The translations under genes and the position numbers were made by a program. A DNA stretch of 64,000 bases, from the NCBI RefSeq assembly GCF_900207575.1, contig NZ_OAOQ01000015.1:1-64000 (forward strand), written 5' to 3'. Positions 34,020 to 43,868 of the stretch are shown piece by piece. This DNA is from Cereibacter ovatus. GTDB taxonomy: Bacteria > Pseudomonadota > Alphaproteobacteria > Rhodobacterales > Rhodobacteraceae. The notes under the pieces are model-generated. The model was not told where the DNA came from and searched no databases. It worked only from the letters and a program-made list of their open reading frames with translations. Each line of letters starts with the position of its first letter. Position 1 is the first letter of the stretch.

Positions 34020-35114
34020 TCAGGCCAATGCCGCCTGAAGCGTCGGATAGTCGGTGTAGCCCGCGGCACCGCCACCATAAAGCCCTGCGGTCGGCAGCGG
34101 GTTCAGCGCCGCATCGGCGGCCAGCCGTTCGGCCAGATCCGGGTTCGAGATGTAAAGCCGCCCGAAGGCCACCGCATCGGCCCGGCCGCTTTCCACCGCC
34201 GCAACCGCCATGGCGCGGTCATAGCCGTTGTTGGCGATATAGGCGCCATCAAAGCGGTTGCGCAGCGCCGTCAGCGCCTCTTCGGGGAAATCGCGCGGGC
34301 CGCCGGTCTGGCCCTCGACCATGTGCAGGAAAGCCAGTCCGTGCCGGTTCAGCACGTCGATGGCCCGGCCGAACAGCCCCACCGTGTCGCTGTCGATCCC
34401 CACATCATTGGCGTTCGAGAACGGCGACAGCCGGACGCCGGTCCGCCCTGCCCCCATTTCCGACACCACCGCCGCCACCACCTCGTCCAGGAACCGGACC
34501 CGGTTTTCCTGACTGCCGCCATAGCCATCGGTGCGCCGGTTGGTGGTATCGCGCAGGAACTGGTCGATCAGATAACCGTTCGCGGCATGGATCTCGACCG
34601 CGTCGAAACCGGCCGCTTTCGCATTGGCCGCGGCGCGGCGGTAATCCTCGACCACACGGGCGATCTCGGCGGTCTCAAGCGCGCGAGGCTCGGACGTGGG
34701 CACAAAGCCGGTGCCGTCGAAGGTGCGCGATGCCGCAGCCCCGGCCGATGGCGCCACCGGCGCCTGCCCGCCCAGAAGGCTGGTGTGGCTGATGCGGCCG
34801 ACATGCCACAGCTGGATCGCGATCCGCCCGCCCTTGGCATGAACAGCCTCGGTCACGGCCTTCCACGCCGCCACCTGTTCCGGTGAGTGGATCCCCGGCG
34901 TCCAGGCATATCCCTGCCCCTCGGCCGAGATCTGCGCGCCTTCGGTGATCAGCAGCCCCGCACCGGCGCGCTGGCCGTAATACTCCACCGTCAGCGCGGT
35001 GGGCGTTGCATCGGCCGGATTGGCCCGGTTGCGCGTCAGGGGCGCCATCACCACGCGGTTCTTCAGGGTCACCTCACCGAAGGTGGCAGGCGCGAACAGC
35101 TTTTCGGTCATCAA
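34020..35114 (-). CDS. Old Yellow Enzyme family alkene reductase
   Basis: A 364-residue FMN-dependent NAD(P)H:flavin oxidoreductase. It is a TIM barrel with MAPLTRNRA near residue 24, LWHVGRISH near 102, HAANGYLIDQFLRD with the substrate-binding His/Asn near 175, TNRRTDGYGGS, and FGRLYISNPDLAER near the C-terminus. It closely follows the NemA/YqjM-type layout that reduces activated C=C bonds such as N-ethylmaleimide or enones. The physiological substrate is unknown. It is transcribed alone toward lon. Confidence 0.92.
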   Translation of the reverse strand: MMTEKLFAPATFGEVTLKNRVVMAPLTRNRANPADATPTALTVEYYGQRAGAGLLITEGAQISAEGQGYAWTPGIHSPEQVAAWKAVTEAVHAKGGRIAIQLWHVGRISHTSLLGGQAPVAPSAGAAASRTFDGTGFVPTSEPRALETAEIARVVEDYRRAAANAKAAGFDAVEIHAANGYLIDQFLRDTTNRRTDGYGGSQENRVRFLDEVVAAVVSEMGAGRTGVRLSPFSNANDVGIDSDTVGLFGRAIDVLNRHGLAFLHMVEGQTGGPRDFPEEALTALRNRFDGAYIANNGYDRAMAVAAVESGRADAVAFGRLYISNPDLAERLAADAALNPLPTAGLYGGGAAGYTDYPTLQAALA

Positions 35115-35234
35115 ACTTGGTCCTTTCCAGACTGTCGACGCGAGATATGCCCGAAGTGCCCCGGTGCAAGGGCCGGGCCATGTGCCCGATACATGTCGCC
35201 CGGCGTGTCACTGTCCACGCCGTAGCCGGGCACA

Positions 35235-36365
35235 TCACACCGGCTCGATGTCGCCCGCCGCCCGGGCCGCATGGAACCCGGCGACAAAGCCCGCCAGCCG
35301 CCCCTCGGCAATGGCGTCGCGCAGACCCTGCATCAACTGCTGATAGTAATGCAGGTTGTGCCAGGTCAGCAGCATCGATGCGATGATCTCCTGTGCGCGG
35401 AACACATGATGCAGATAGGCGCGCGAATAATTCCGGCACGCCGGACAGGTGCAGTCTTCATCCAGCGGCCGCGGATCGTCCATGTGACGGGCGTTCTTGA
35501 TGTTGACCTGTCCGCGCCGGGTCCAGGCCTGCCCCGTCCGCCCGGACCGCGAGGGCAACACACAGTCCATCATGTCCACTCCGCGCTCGACCGCGCCCAC
35601 GATGTCGTCGGGCTTGCCCACCCCCATCAGATAGCGCGGCCGATCCTCGGGCAGATACCCCGGCGCATAATCCAGAACACCGAACATCGCCTCCTGCCCC
35701 TCGCCCACGGCCAGACCGCCGATGGCATACCCGTCAAAGCCGATCGCCCGCAGCGCCGCGGCGCTCTCCTCGCGCAACTCGCGGGTGACACCGCCCTGCA
35801 TGATCCCGAACAGCGCATGCCCCGGCCGGTCGCCAAAGGCATCGCGCGACCTCTGCGCCCAGCGCATCGACAGCCGCATCGATTTGGCCACGTCGGCCTC
35901 GGTCGCCGGCAACGCCGGACATTCGTCAAACGCCATCACGATGTCAGACCCCAGAAGCCGCTGGATCTCCATGCTGCGCTCGGGGCTCAGATGGTGTCTC
36001 GATCCGTCGATATGGGATCGGAACGTGACCCCCTCCTCGGTCAGCTTCCGCAGATCCGCCAGACTCATCACCTGAAACCCACCCGAGTCGGTCAGTATCG
36101 GCCGCTCCCAGTTCATGAACCGGTGCAACCCACCCAACCGCGCGATCCGCTCGGCTGTGGGGCGCAACATCAGATGATAGGTATTGCCCAGCAGGATGTC
36201 GGCCCCGGTCGCGCGCACGCTTTCAGGCAGCATCGCCTTCACCGTCGCTGCCGTCCCCACCGGCATGAAAGCGGGCGTCCGGATCTCTCCTCGCGGCGTC
36301 GAGATCGCGCCCAGACGCGCCCGCCCATCCGTGGCCGTCACCTGAAAGGAAAATCGCCTGCTCAT
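35235..36365 (-). CDS. tgt: Queuine tRNA-ribosyltransferase Tgt
   Basis: A 376-residue bacterial TGT that exchanges guanine-34 of GUN-anticodon tRNAs for preQ1. It has the base-binding loop [12 protein letters not shown] near residue 91-102, the catalytic Asp region [20 protein letters not shown], and the zinc site [16 protein letters not shown] (three Cys and a His). The start at 36365 ([14 protein letters not shown]) matches the family. It stands alone here, without queA. Confidence 0.96.
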   Translation of the reverse strand: MSRRFSFQVTATDGRARLGAISTPRGEIRTPAFMPVGTAATVKAMLPESVRATGADILLGNTYHLMLRPTAERIARLGGLHRFMNWERPILTDSGGFQVMSLADLRKLTEEGVTFRSHIDGSRHHLSPERSMEIQRLLGSDIVMAFDECPALPATEADVAKSMRLSMRWAQRSRDAFGDRPGHALFGIMQGGVTRELREESAAALRAIGFDGYAIGGLAVGEGQEAMFGVLDYAPGYLPEDRPRYLMGVGKPDDIVGAVERGVDMMDCVLPSRSGRTGQAWTRRGQVNIKNARHMDDPRPLDEDCTCPACRNYSRAYLHHVFRAQEIIASMLLTWHNLHYYQQLMQGLRDAIAEGRLAGFVAGFHAARAAGDIEPV

Positions 36366-36446
36366 CGCCCGCTCCCGCATCCTGCGCGCGCCCTTCTGCG
36401 CGAAAGCCGCACCAAAGCCAAGGCCAAGGCGCAGATCCCCTACCCC

Positions 36447-36512
36447 TTCACGCTGGCACAAATATCCTCGGGGTCGGGGGTCCGGGGGAGGGGCAGACAG
36501 CCCCACCCCCGG
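36447..36512 (-). repeat. 3' stem-loop/tail repeat, copy A
   Basis: On the minus strand, 44 nt after the RND permease stop: a 13-bp stem with one mismatch (36482-36512, loop TGTCT), then a tail with GAGGATATTTG and GCCAG..TGAAG. Two related elements occur at 58495-58548 and 61784-61834, each just after a gene. It may terminate the efflux operon. Confidence 0.75.
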
Positions 36513-36555
36513 GGCATCCATCAAAGCCCGCGATGGCCGAAAGGCGCGGGCCCGG

Positions 36556-39500
36556 TCAGCGGGCGCCTTCCCGCGCCGCCACCATCTCGCGATGGGCACG
36601 CCAAGCGCGATCGGGTTGCGAAATCAACGTGTAGAACATCGGCACCACGAACAGCGTGAAGCAGGTGCCGATCAGCAGCCCGGTGAAGATCACGATCCCC
36701 ATCGCCTGCCGCGCCGCCGCCCCTGCCCCTTCGGCGATGATCAGCGGCACGACCGCCAGCACCATCGCCGCCGTCGTCATCAGGATCGGCCGCAGCCGCA
36801 CCTTCGCGGCCGCCACGATGGCGTCGCGCCGGGACAGGCCATGCACGTCGCGCTGCTGGTTGGCAAATTCCACCATCAGGATGCCGTGCTTGGTAATCAG
36901 CCCGATCAGCGTGATCAGCCCCACCTGCGTATAGATGTTCAGCGTCCCCAGCCCCAGATTCAGCGGCAGGATCGCGCCAAAGATCGACAGCGGCACCGAC
37001 ATCATGATGATGAACGGATCGCGGAAACTTTCGAACTGTGCCGCCAGCACCAGATAGATCACCAGCACCGCCGCTCCGAAGGCCAGAAGGATGGTGTTGC
37101 CCTGTGCCACCTCCAGCCGGGACTGGCCGGAATAGTCCAGAAAGAACCCGTCGGGCATCACTTCGTCCGCGATGCGCTGCAACTCGGCCAACCCGTCCCC
37201 GGTCGAGACCCCGATCATCGGCAAGGCCGAGATGGTTGACGAGTTCAGCTGGTTGAACTGCTCGATCGAGGCCGCCGAAGCGCCGGTCGAAATCGAGACC
37301 ACCGACGACAGCGGCACCATCTCGCCGTTTGAGGCGCGAACGAAGAACTCTCCCAGCCGTTCGGGATTGTCGCGCCAGTCGCGCGGCACCTGCGGGATGA
37401 TGTCATAGCTGTTCGACTCGCGGTCGAACTGCGCCACCGCCGCCCCGCCCATCAGCAGGCCCAGCGTGTTGCCGATCTCGGAAATCGGCACATCCAGCGC
37501 CGCCGCCCGGTCGCGGTCGATGGTCACCGAAATCTCCGGCGCATCGAACGCCAGCGAGTTCTGCACCGCGATGAAGCGGCCCGTCGCCTCGGCGCGCCGA
37601 CGGATTTCCTCGCCGATCTCGAACACCCGGTCAGGCGACTGGACCGATTGCAGCACCATCGAGATCGGCAGCCCGCCCCCCGTCCCCGGCAGCGTGGGCG
37701 GCGCAAAGACAAAGCCCTGCATCCCCGCCACCGGATCGATCAGCGACTGAACCTCTTGCTGCACCTCGGCCTGACTGCGGTCGCGGTTGGCCCATTCGTC
37801 CAGCACCCAGATATAGATGCCCTGATTGGCCTGCCCACCGAAGCCCGCAATCGAGAACTCGGTGCTGACTTCGGGGATGTCCTTCGTCACCTCGGAAATC
37901 CGGTCGGTGTAAAGGGTGGTATATTCCTTCGTGGCATAGCGCGGCCCGTTCAGGATGGCGAACATCGCGCCCTGATCTTCCTCGGGCGCCAGTTCGCTGG
38001 TGGTGTTCAGGAACATGAACCCCGTCACCCCCACCAGCGCCGCCACCATCAAAAGCGTGACCGGCCGATAGTCCAGCGAGGTGGACACCCGCCGTTCATA
38101 CCAGTTCGACAGCCGCTCCAGCGTGCCGTCGACCGCGCGCTGAAACCGGCTGCCGGTGCCTTCCTTCAGCAGGCGTGCCGACATCATCGGCGTGATGGTC
38201 AGCGCCACCCCCCCCGAGATGATGACCGCCCCCGCCAGCGCAAAGGCGAATTCGGCAAACAGCGCGCCTGTCAGCCCGCCGGAAAATCCCAGCGGTGCCA
38301 GCACCGCGGCCAGCGTGATCGTCATCGCGATCACCGGCCCGGTGATCTCGGCCATGCCCTTCACCGCCGCCTTGTAGGGCGTCATGCCCTCGTCGATATG
38401 GCGGTGGATGTTCTCGACCACCACGATGGCATCGTCCACCACCAGACCGATGGCCAGCACCATCGCCAGCAGCGTCAACAGGTTGATCGAATAGCCCAGC
38501 GCCAGCAGCACGGTGCAGACCCCGATCAGCGACAGCGGAATCGTCACGATCGGCATCAGCACCGACCGGAACGAGCCCAAAAACAGCAAGATCACCACGA
38601 CGACGATGGCCACCGCCTCGGCCAGTGTCTTGAACACCTCGACGATCGAGGCGGTGATGGTTTCGGTCGAATCGTAGACCAGCCGGATCTCCATCCCTTC
38701 GGGCAGCGTGTCGTTGATCGTGGGCAGCGCCTCCAGCACCGCGGCCGCCGTGGTCAGCGGGTTTGCCGCCGGCGTGGGAAACAGGCCGATGAAGGTGCCG
38801 GCCTCGCCGTTGAAGGTCACGATGCTGTCAGGCTCGGCCGAGGCGAGTTCCACCGTCGCCACATCGCGCAGCCGCACCACCTGATCGCCGACCGAACGCA
38901 GCGGCAATGCGCCGAACGCCTCGGGCGTCTGAAGCGTCGAGGCCAGCGTGATCGCCTGCGCCACATATTCGCCTTCGGTCTTGCCCGGCGCCGACAGGAA
39001 GTTCGCGGCCCGGATCGCGGCCAGCACCTCCGAGGCGGTGACGTTGCGTGCCGCCAGCTTCAGCGGATCGATCCAGACCCGCATGGCGTAATCGGCAGCC
39101 CCGATGATCTCGATCTCGGCCACGCCATCGATGGTGGACATCCGCGGACGGATCACCCGTTCCAGATATTCCGTCATCTGTTCGGGGGTCATGTTGGGAT
39201 TGATCGCCGCCAGATACATCAGCGCGAAACTGTCGCCGGTGCCTTTCACGATCACCGGATCTTCGGCTTCCGACGGCAACTCGCCGCGGACCTGCTGCAC
39301 CTTGGCCAGAACTTCGGTCAGGGCCACATCGGGATCGGCACCCAGCTTCATCTGCACCGACACGACCGAAGCCGAGGGCCGGCTTTGGCTGCTGACATAG
39401 TCGATGTTCTCGGTGGTGGCGACGGCACGGGCGATGGGCGCGGTAATGAAGCCCTGAATCAGCTCGGGCGCGGCGCCGGGATAGGTGGTGGTGATGGTGA

Positions 39501-39633
39501 CCACCGTCTCCTCGACTTCGGGATACTGCCGCACCGGCAGGTTGAAGATCGAATAGAACCCCAGCAGCAGGATGAAACTGGCCAGCACCGTCGAGGCGAC
39601 GGGCCGGCGGATGAAAAGCTCTGAAATGCTCAT
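36556..39633 (-). CDS. RND multidrug efflux permease (HAE1 type)
   Basis: A 1025-residue inner-membrane proton-drug antiporter. It has twelve helices with two large periplasmic loops, [14 protein letters not shown] at the N-terminus, and the TM4 proton-relay aspartates in [17 protein letters not shown] near 400-415. It forms a tripartite pump with the adaptor gene just upstream and an outer-membrane channel encoded elsewhere. Only ten bases separate it from the adaptor. The divergent TetR gene probably controls it. Confidence 0.95.
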   Translation of the reverse strand: MSISELFIRRPVASTVLASFILLLGFYSIFNLPVRQYPEVEETVVTITTTYPGAAPELIQGFITAPIARAVATTENIDYVSSQSRPSASVVSVQMKLGADPDVALTEVLAKVQQVRGELPSEAEDPVIVKGTGDSFALMYLAAINPNMTPEQMTEYLERVIRPRMSTIDGVAEIEIIGAADYAMRVWIDPLKLAARNVTASEVLAAIRAANFLSAPGKTEGEYVAQAITLASTLQTPEAFGALPLRSVGDQVVRLRDVATVELASAEPDSIVTFNGEAGTFIGLFPTPAANPLTTAAAVLEALPTINDTLPEGMEIRLVYDSTETITASIVEVFKTLAEAVAIVVVVILLFLGSFRSVLMPIVTIPLSLIGVCTVLLALGYSINLLTLLAMVLAIGLVVDDAIVVVENIHRHIDEGMTPYKAAVKGMAEITGPVIAMTITLAAVLAPLGFSGGLTGALFAEFAFALAGAVIISGGVALTITPMMSARLLKEGTGSRFQRAVDGTLERLSNWYERRVSTSLDYRPVTLLMVAALVGVTGFMFLNTTSELAPEEDQGAMFAILNGPRYATKEYTTLYTDRISEVTKDIPEVSTEFSIAGFGGQANQGIYIWVLDEWANRDRSQAEVQQEVQSLIDPVAGMQGFVFAPPTLPGTGGGLPISMVLQSVQSPDRVFEIGEEIRRRAEATGRFIAVQNSLAFDAPEISVTIDRDRAAALDVPISEIGNTLGLLMGGAAVAQFDRESNSYDIIPQVPRDWRDNPERLGEFFVRASNGEMVPLSSVVSISTGASAASIEQFNQLNSSTISALPMIGVSTGDGLAELQRIADEVMPDGFFLDYSGQSRLEVAQGNTILLAFGAAVLVIYLVLAAQFESFRDPFIIMMSVPLSIFGAILPLNLGLGTLNIYTQVGLITLIGLITKHGILMVEFANQQRDVHGLSRRDAIVAAAKVRLRPILMTTAAMVLAVVPLIIAEGAGAAARQAMGIVIFTGLLIGTCFTLFVVPMFYTLISQPDRAWRAHREMVAAREGAR

Positions 39634-39643
39634 TCCGGCCCCC

Positions 39644-40756
39644 TTACTGCCCGGCGACCGCAGCCGGGGGGGCCACGGTGTTGTCGACCGTGACCGCAGC
39701 CCCGCCCGACAGCCGGTTCTGGCCCGCGTTCACCACCTCGTCGCCCGGCGACAGGCCGCGGATGATCTCGATCATGCCGCCGCTGCGGCGGCCGGCGGTC
39801 ACGAACACCTGTTCGACCGTGCGCGTTTCGCCGTCACCCTTGCGCAGGACATAAACCGAATCGCCGTAAAGGCTGGACATCAGCGCCGTCTGCGGCACCG
39901 CGATCACGCCGTCTTCTTCCGGCAACTCGACCCGCACGCGCAGGAACTGGCCCGGAAGCAGCGTGCCGTCGGTATTGTCCACCTCGGCCCGCACCGTCAC
40001 CAGCCGCGAGTTCGGATCGACCTTCGGTTCGATCCCGATGATCCGCCCGCGCGCCCGATAGTCGCTGACCTCGGACGAGACGCTGACCGGCAGCCCCGCC
40101 TTCACCACCGCGATCTGCTGTTCGGGCACCGCGAAATCGACCCGCATCCGGGACAGATCCTGAAGTGTCGCATAGACCGTGCCCACCGTCACATATTCGC
40201 CCAGATCGACCCTCGGGATGCCGATCACGCCATCAAAAGGGGCCACCAGTTCCTTCTGTTGCAGCACCGCCTGAAGCTTGGCGACCTGCGCCCGCGCCGA
40301 AACCGCCTCGGCCTGCGCGATGTCGAAATTGTTCAACGCCGACACCCCGCGCTGCTGCAACGTGCGCTGCCGCGCGAGTTCCGTCTCGGCCAGATCCATC
40401 GCGGCCTGCGCTGCCGCCAGATCGGCGCGTTCCTCGCGCTCCGAGATCTGCAAAAGCTTCTGCCCGGCCTTGATCGGATCGTTGGCGGCAAACAGGATCT
40501 CTCGCACCGTGCCGCCTGACTCGATGGCCAGATCCACCCCCTGCGCGGCGACCGCGGTGCCAATGGCCTCGATCCCCGGCGCCCATCTGATCGCCTGCGC
40601 AGGGGATGTCGACACCGTGACCGGCGCGGGTTCCCGCCCGGCGAAGAAATCGGCGATCATCTTGTCGCGGAACAGATTGAACCCGACGATTCCGCCAACG
40701 ATCAGCCCAAGAAGGACCACGGCAATGACAAGACGCTTGACCATCCGCTTCTCCAT
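39644..40756 (-). CDS. RND efflux periplasmic adaptor (membrane fusion protein)
   Basis: A 370-residue MFP. An N-terminal membrane anchor (VKRLVIAVVLLGLIVGGIVGF) is followed by a biotinyl-lipoyl-like domain, a coiled-coil hairpin (about 105-165) and beta-barrel domains (VDFAVPEQQIAVVKAG, VRAEVDNTDGTLLPGQFLRVRV). It links the inner-membrane permease to the outer-membrane channel. It is the first gene of the efflux operon and faces the TetR gene across 90 bp. Confidence 0.93.
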   Translation of the reverse strand: MEKRMVKRLVIAVVLLGLIVGGIVGFNLFRDKMIADFFAGREPAPVTVSTSPAQAIRWAPGIEAIGTAVAAQGVDLAIESGGTVREILFAANDPIKAGQKLLQISEREERADLAAAQAAMDLAETELARQRTLQQRGVSALNNFDIAQAEAVSARAQVAKLQAVLQQKELVAPFDGVIGIPRVDLGEYVTVGTVYATLQDLSRMRVDFAVPEQQIAVVKAGLPVSVSSEVSDYRARGRIIGIEPKVDPNSRLVTVRAEVDNTDGTLLPGQFLRVRVELPEEDGVIAVPQTALMSSLYGDSVYVLRKGDGETRTVEQVFVTAGRRSGGMIEIIRGLSPGDEVVNAGQNRLSGGAAVTVDNTVAPPAAVAGQ

Positions 40757-40806
40757 CTGACCTGCCGATCGTGGCGACAGGGGTTTTATCTGTCCCCGAT
40801 TTACTG

Positions 40807-40822
40807 TACCGTCCAGACGGTA
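40807..40822. promoter_or_regulatory. TetR-type operator between efflux operon and regulator
   Basis: TACCGTC-CA-GACGGTA is a perfect seven-base inverted repeat with a two-base centre. On the minus strand it starts directly after a TTGACT (40824-40829) that looks like a -35 box, so repressor binding there would block the efflux promoter. It lies 25 bp before the TetR start. Confidence 0.75.
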
Positions 40823-40846
40823 AAGTCAAGTTGGCCGGACGAGTTC

Positions 40847-41440
40847 ATGTCGCAGATAGTTCCCCCCTCACGGAAGAAAACCGCATCCGAAACACGTCGA
40901 CGGCTTCTTGCCGCGGCCGAACGGCTGTCCTGCACGCTGGGCCCGGCGGGCATGTCGCTGGATGCGGTCGCGGCCGAGGCGGGGGTGTCAAAGGGGGGGT
41001 TGCTGTATCATTTCCCGTCCAGGCACGCGCTGCTGCGGGCGCTGGTCGAGGATCATGTCGCGGCCTTTGCCGCGGCGATGGACCATCACGCCCCGGGCTG
41101 GCGCGAGGCAGAGGCACCTGCGCAGGCGCTGGCCGCGGCGCGGGTCTATGTGGCGGTGGTCCGCGATCTGCTGCGCAAGACCGAGGCGCCCTCGTCCGGG
41201 ATCTTCGCCGCGCTGACCGAAGATCCGCTGTTCATGGCCCCGCTGCAACAGCTGCGCGACGAGATCCGCGGCCTGTTCGCCCGTTGCCCGGACGACCAGA
41301 CCATGCTGGCCTTTCTGGCCTGCGAGGGCATCCTGCACGACCGCCTGATCGACCCCGAACGTTGGGATTTCGCCCGGGCCGAGGGCGACCTTGACCGGAT
41401 CGATCGCCTGCTTGACCGGATCGCCGCCACGAAAGGCTGA
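40847..41440 (+). CDS. TetR/AcrR-family transcriptional regulator
   Basis: A 197-residue repressor. The N-terminal HTH (about 14-60) includes GMSLDAVAAEAGVSKGGLLYHF. The C-terminal ligand domain contains a DPLFMAPLQQLRDEI segment seen in the TetR_C_33-type group. It is divergent from the RND operon with a palindromic operator between them, so the likely role is repression of the pump and of itself. The inducer is unknown. Confidence 0.92.
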   Translation: MSQIVPPSRKKTASETRRRLLAAAERLSCTLGPAGMSLDAVAAEAGVSKGGLLYHFPSRHALLRALVEDHVAAFAAAMDHHAPGWREAEAPAQALAAARVYVAVVRDLLRKTEAPSSGIFAALTEDPLFMAPLQQLRDEIRGLFARCPDDQTMLAFLACEGILHDRLIDPERWDFARAEGDLDRIDRLLDRIAATKG

Positions 41441-41446
41441 CGGATG

Positions 41447-41466
41447 CGGCCCGGAGACCCGGGCCG
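41447..41466 (+). terminator. Hairpin after the TetR gene
   Basis: CGGCCCGG and CCGGGCCG pair perfectly around AGAC, seven bases after the stop codon. There is no T-run, so termination efficiency is uncertain. Confidence 0.5.
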
Positions 41467-41497
41467 TTCGCGGCCAAGCGGTCAGACGGTCACGCGG

Positions 41498-41752
41498 TCA
41501 GGGCACCATCCCCAGCGCGGATTTGTACATCTCGATGATCGCTTCCTGTTCTGCGATATCGTCCTTGTCGCGCTTGCGCAGCGAAATGATCGTGCGCATC
41601 GCCTTGGTGTCATAGCCCCGGCCCTTGGCCTCGGAATAGACTTCGCGGATCTGGTCAGCGATGTCCTTCTTTTCCATCTCCAGCCGCTCGATCTGTTCGA
41701 CGAACTGGCGCAGTTCGTCGGCGGCGACGTCATAGGTGGCGTCCTGTGTCAT
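41498..41752 (-). CDS. DUF2312 domain-containing protein
   Basis: An 84-residue helical protein (about 10-40 looks coiled-coil: LRQFVEQIERLEMEKKDIADQI) with the DUF2312 core SEAKGRGYDTKAMRTIISLRKRD. The family is widespread in alphaproteobacteria and has no assigned function. It is convergent with the TetR gene. Confidence 0.88.
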   Translation of the reverse strand: MTQDATYDVAADELRQFVEQIERLEMEKKDIADQIREVYSEAKGRGYDTKAMRTIISLRKRDKDDIAEQEAIIEMYKSALGMVP

Positions 41753-41996
41753 GGTCCTGTCTGCTCCTGATCGGAAAGCCCAGCGAGGGGAAGGGTCTCT
41801 GGCTCGCGGCCGCGTCGGCGCCCCTCCTAGCCCAGCGGGGGCCGCGGGATCAAGCGGGCGCGCGGACGACTTGCCAGCGCGGGCAGGCTGGGCTAGTGCG
41901 CAGGCGCAACGCGCGAACCTGCCCGCGCCCACCGCAGACCGCGGCACGGGCGGGCCTTTGCGCAGGCGGCTGCGTGAACCGCAAAGGGGGACGGCG

Positions 41997-42212
41997 ATGG
42001 AATGGCTGATCTGGATCGGGGCGGCGCTGACGCTGGGGGGCGTGCTGGGGCTGGCATGGTGCATCTGGCTGGCGATGGCCGCCCGGCGGGCCAACCTGCC
42101 CGATGCCGAGATGCGCGCCCGGCTTCAGCATGTTGTGGTGCTGAACCTTGCCGCGGTGGGCGTGTCGGCCTTCGGCCTGATGTTCGTTGTGGCGGGGGTT
42201 CTGCTGGGCTGA
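41997..42212 (+). CDS. Small two-helix membrane protein
   Basis: A 71-residue protein with two hydrophobic helices (LIWIGAALTLGGVLGLAWCIWLAMAA-like and VVVLNLAAVGVSAFGLMFVVAGVLLG-like) joined by a short charged loop. AAAGGGGG about eight bases before the ATG at 41997 is a good ribosome binding site. Function is unknown. It ends 140 bp before the IS5-type element. Confidence 0.65.
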   Translation: MEWLIWIGAALTLGGVLGLAWCIWLAMAARRANLPDAEMRARLQHVVVLNLAAVGVSAFGLMFVVAGVLLG

Positions 42213-42352
42213 CCGCTGCGCCGGCCGACCTTTCGTCGAAAGCGCGGCCCCACAGGGGAAGCCGCCCTCACCCCCCGCGCAGGCGCCGCGCCGGAACCAC
42301 CGGCGCAAACAGATCTGGCGAGCCCGCACCCCCGCGCGGGCGCCGCTGTCTA

Positions 42353-43193
42353 GGCTCCAGACTCATTGTGTTTCAGAGCCAGAACAGGACGATGGCTGCG
42401 AGTGCGATAGCAGAGAAGAACGTCTCTGGGCAGCGGTCGTATCGGGTGGCAACGCGCCTCCAGTCCTTCAGCCGACCGAACATGATCTCGATGCGATTGC
42501 GGCGCTTGTACCTCCGCTTGTCGTATCTGACGGCTTTCTTGCGAGATTTCCGGCCGGGGATGCAGACCTTCATCCCCTTGTCTTTCAACGCTTCTCTCAG
42601 CCAGTCCGCGTCGTAGCCCCGGTCGGCCAGCAACCAGTCCGCCTTCGGCAGGCTGCCCAGCAGCGCCGCCGCGCCTGAGTAGTCGCTGACCTGTCCAGCG
42701 GACATGAAGAACCCGATCGGCCGGCCCTTCGCATCGGCGACGGCATGCAACTTGGTGTTCATGCCCCCCTTGGTGCGACCTATCTGACGCGCGCGCCCCC
42801 CTTTTTCACGCACAGGCTGGAAGCCGTGCGATGCGCCTTCAGGTAGGTCGCGTCGATCATGATCGTCTTGTGCTCGGCCCTCTCGGCCGCCAGGCCCATC
42901 ATGATCCGGGCGAAGACTCCGTTCTCGCTCCAACGCTTCCAGCGATTGTAGAGGGTCTTCGCCGGCCCGTACTCCCTGGGTGCGTCGCACCACCGCAAGC
43001 CATTGCGGTTGATGAAGATTATGCCGCTCAGGACGCGCCGGTCGTCGACACGGGGCTTGCCATGGCTCTTGGGAAGGAACGGCTTCAGGCGCTCCATTTG
43101 CGCCTCGGACAGCCAGTAGAGGTTGCTCATCGGTCAGGTCTCCTTGCGAGGCCTGAATCACGCGATCCCCACGAAATCAATGGGTCTGGAGCC
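42353..43193 (-). mobile_element. Complete IS5-family (IS427-group) element
   Basis: An 841-bp element with terminal inverted repeats GGCTCCAGACTCATTG and, complemented from the right end, GGCTCCAGACCCATTG (one mismatch). It is flanked by TA on both sides within CTAG contexts (42350-42353 and 43193-43196), as expected for IS427-type insertion. It carries a two-frame transposase and appears intact, so it is probably recent. Insertion was at the stop codon of the small gene at 43193. Confidence 0.93.
42373..43130 (-). CDS. IS427-group transposase, made by -1 frameshift
   Basis: The first frame (43130-42780) starts SNLYWLSEAQMERLKPFLPK and runs to GGARVR. The second frame continues from TKGGMNTKLHAVADAKGRP through LADRGYDADWLREAL and RRYKRRNRIEIMFGRLKDWR to the stop at 42373. 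The frames join at A5G6 on the coding strand (42796-42806), where A-AAG-GGG is a canonical -1 slippery heptamer. The fused product would be about 250 residues, the usual size, with the DDE residues split across both frames. Confidence 0.9.
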
Positions 43194-43366
43194 TAGACCG
43201 GCATATTGTCGAAATCGGCCTCAATCTCGGCATCCGTCCGGTCAACGGGCGGCAACACCAGCGCAAGGCCCTGCATCTCGGCCAGCAGATGGGCCAGACC
43301 CTGATCGGGTGCCGGTGTCTCTGTGCCGGTCTGTTCGGCAGGGGTCGGTTTCTTCGGGGTCGTCAC
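43193..43366 (-). CDS. Small acidic protein whose stop codon lies at an IS junction
   Basis: A 57-residue acidic hypothetical protein ending in TDAEIEADFDNMPV. The GTG at 43366 is preceded by AAGGAGGAGAAG, a very strong ribosome binding site. An upstream in-frame ATG overlaps the DksA-like gene and is less likely. The TAG stop is made of the last base of the IS element and the duplicated TA. Before insertion the same TAG would have been read, so the product is unchanged. It follows the DksA-like gene by 20 bp and may share its operon. Confidence 0.65.
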   Translation of the reverse strand: MTTPKKPTPAEQTGTETPAPDQGLAHLLAEMQGLALVLPPVDRTDAEIEADFDNMPV

Positions 43367-43386
43367 CTTCTCCTCCTTCTCCGGTC

Positions 43387-43704
43387 TCAGCCGGCACAAT
43401 TGCGGCAGAACGGCGTGTAGGGCACCACGTCCAGCCTTGAGTCACCGATCTCGGCGCCGCATTTCACGCAAAAGCCGTATTCGCCGCTGTCGATGCGGGC
43501 CAGTGCGGCGCTGATCGAGCGGATCTCCTGCTGGGCGGACAGGCCCATGCCTTCCAGCACCTCGTCGCTTTCGCGTTCGGTGGCAAGTTCTTCCCAGTCG
43601 CGCGAGGTGTGCGAATCCAGTTCCGCCTCGATCCCTTCCAGCCGCGACCCGAGATCGGCAAGACGGGCCTCAAGCTGGGCCTTGCGTTTGGCGATGTCGG
43701 TCAT
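43387..43704 (-). CDS. TraR/DksA-type C4 zinc-finger protein
   Basis: A 105-residue DksA-like protein. A coiled-coil N-terminal half (about 1-70) is followed by the four-cysteine zinc finger CVKCGAEIGDSRLDVVPYTPFCRNC. Proteins of this class bind the secondary channel of RNA polymerase and modulate transcription, often with ppGpp. It is shorter than E. coli DksA, as is usual in alphaproteobacteria. Confidence 0.88.
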   Translation of the reverse strand: MTDIAKRKAQLEARLADLGSRLEGIEAELDSHTSRDWEELATERESDEVLEGMGLSAQQEIRSISAALARIDSGEYGFCVKCGAEIGDSRLDVVPYTPFCRNCAG

Positions 43705-43868
43705 CCGTTTCTCTCCCTTGATGCCCGTAGGCTAGGCGAGCAGTGAATGGCGATCCTTGACGCAGGTCAATGATTTCCGGCCGCGCGGGCAGAGTCGGGC
43801 CGCCGGGCGCTTCCCTGCGGCGCTGGCGGGCGATATGGTCGCAGAATGCCGCAGACAGAAGGACCGCC

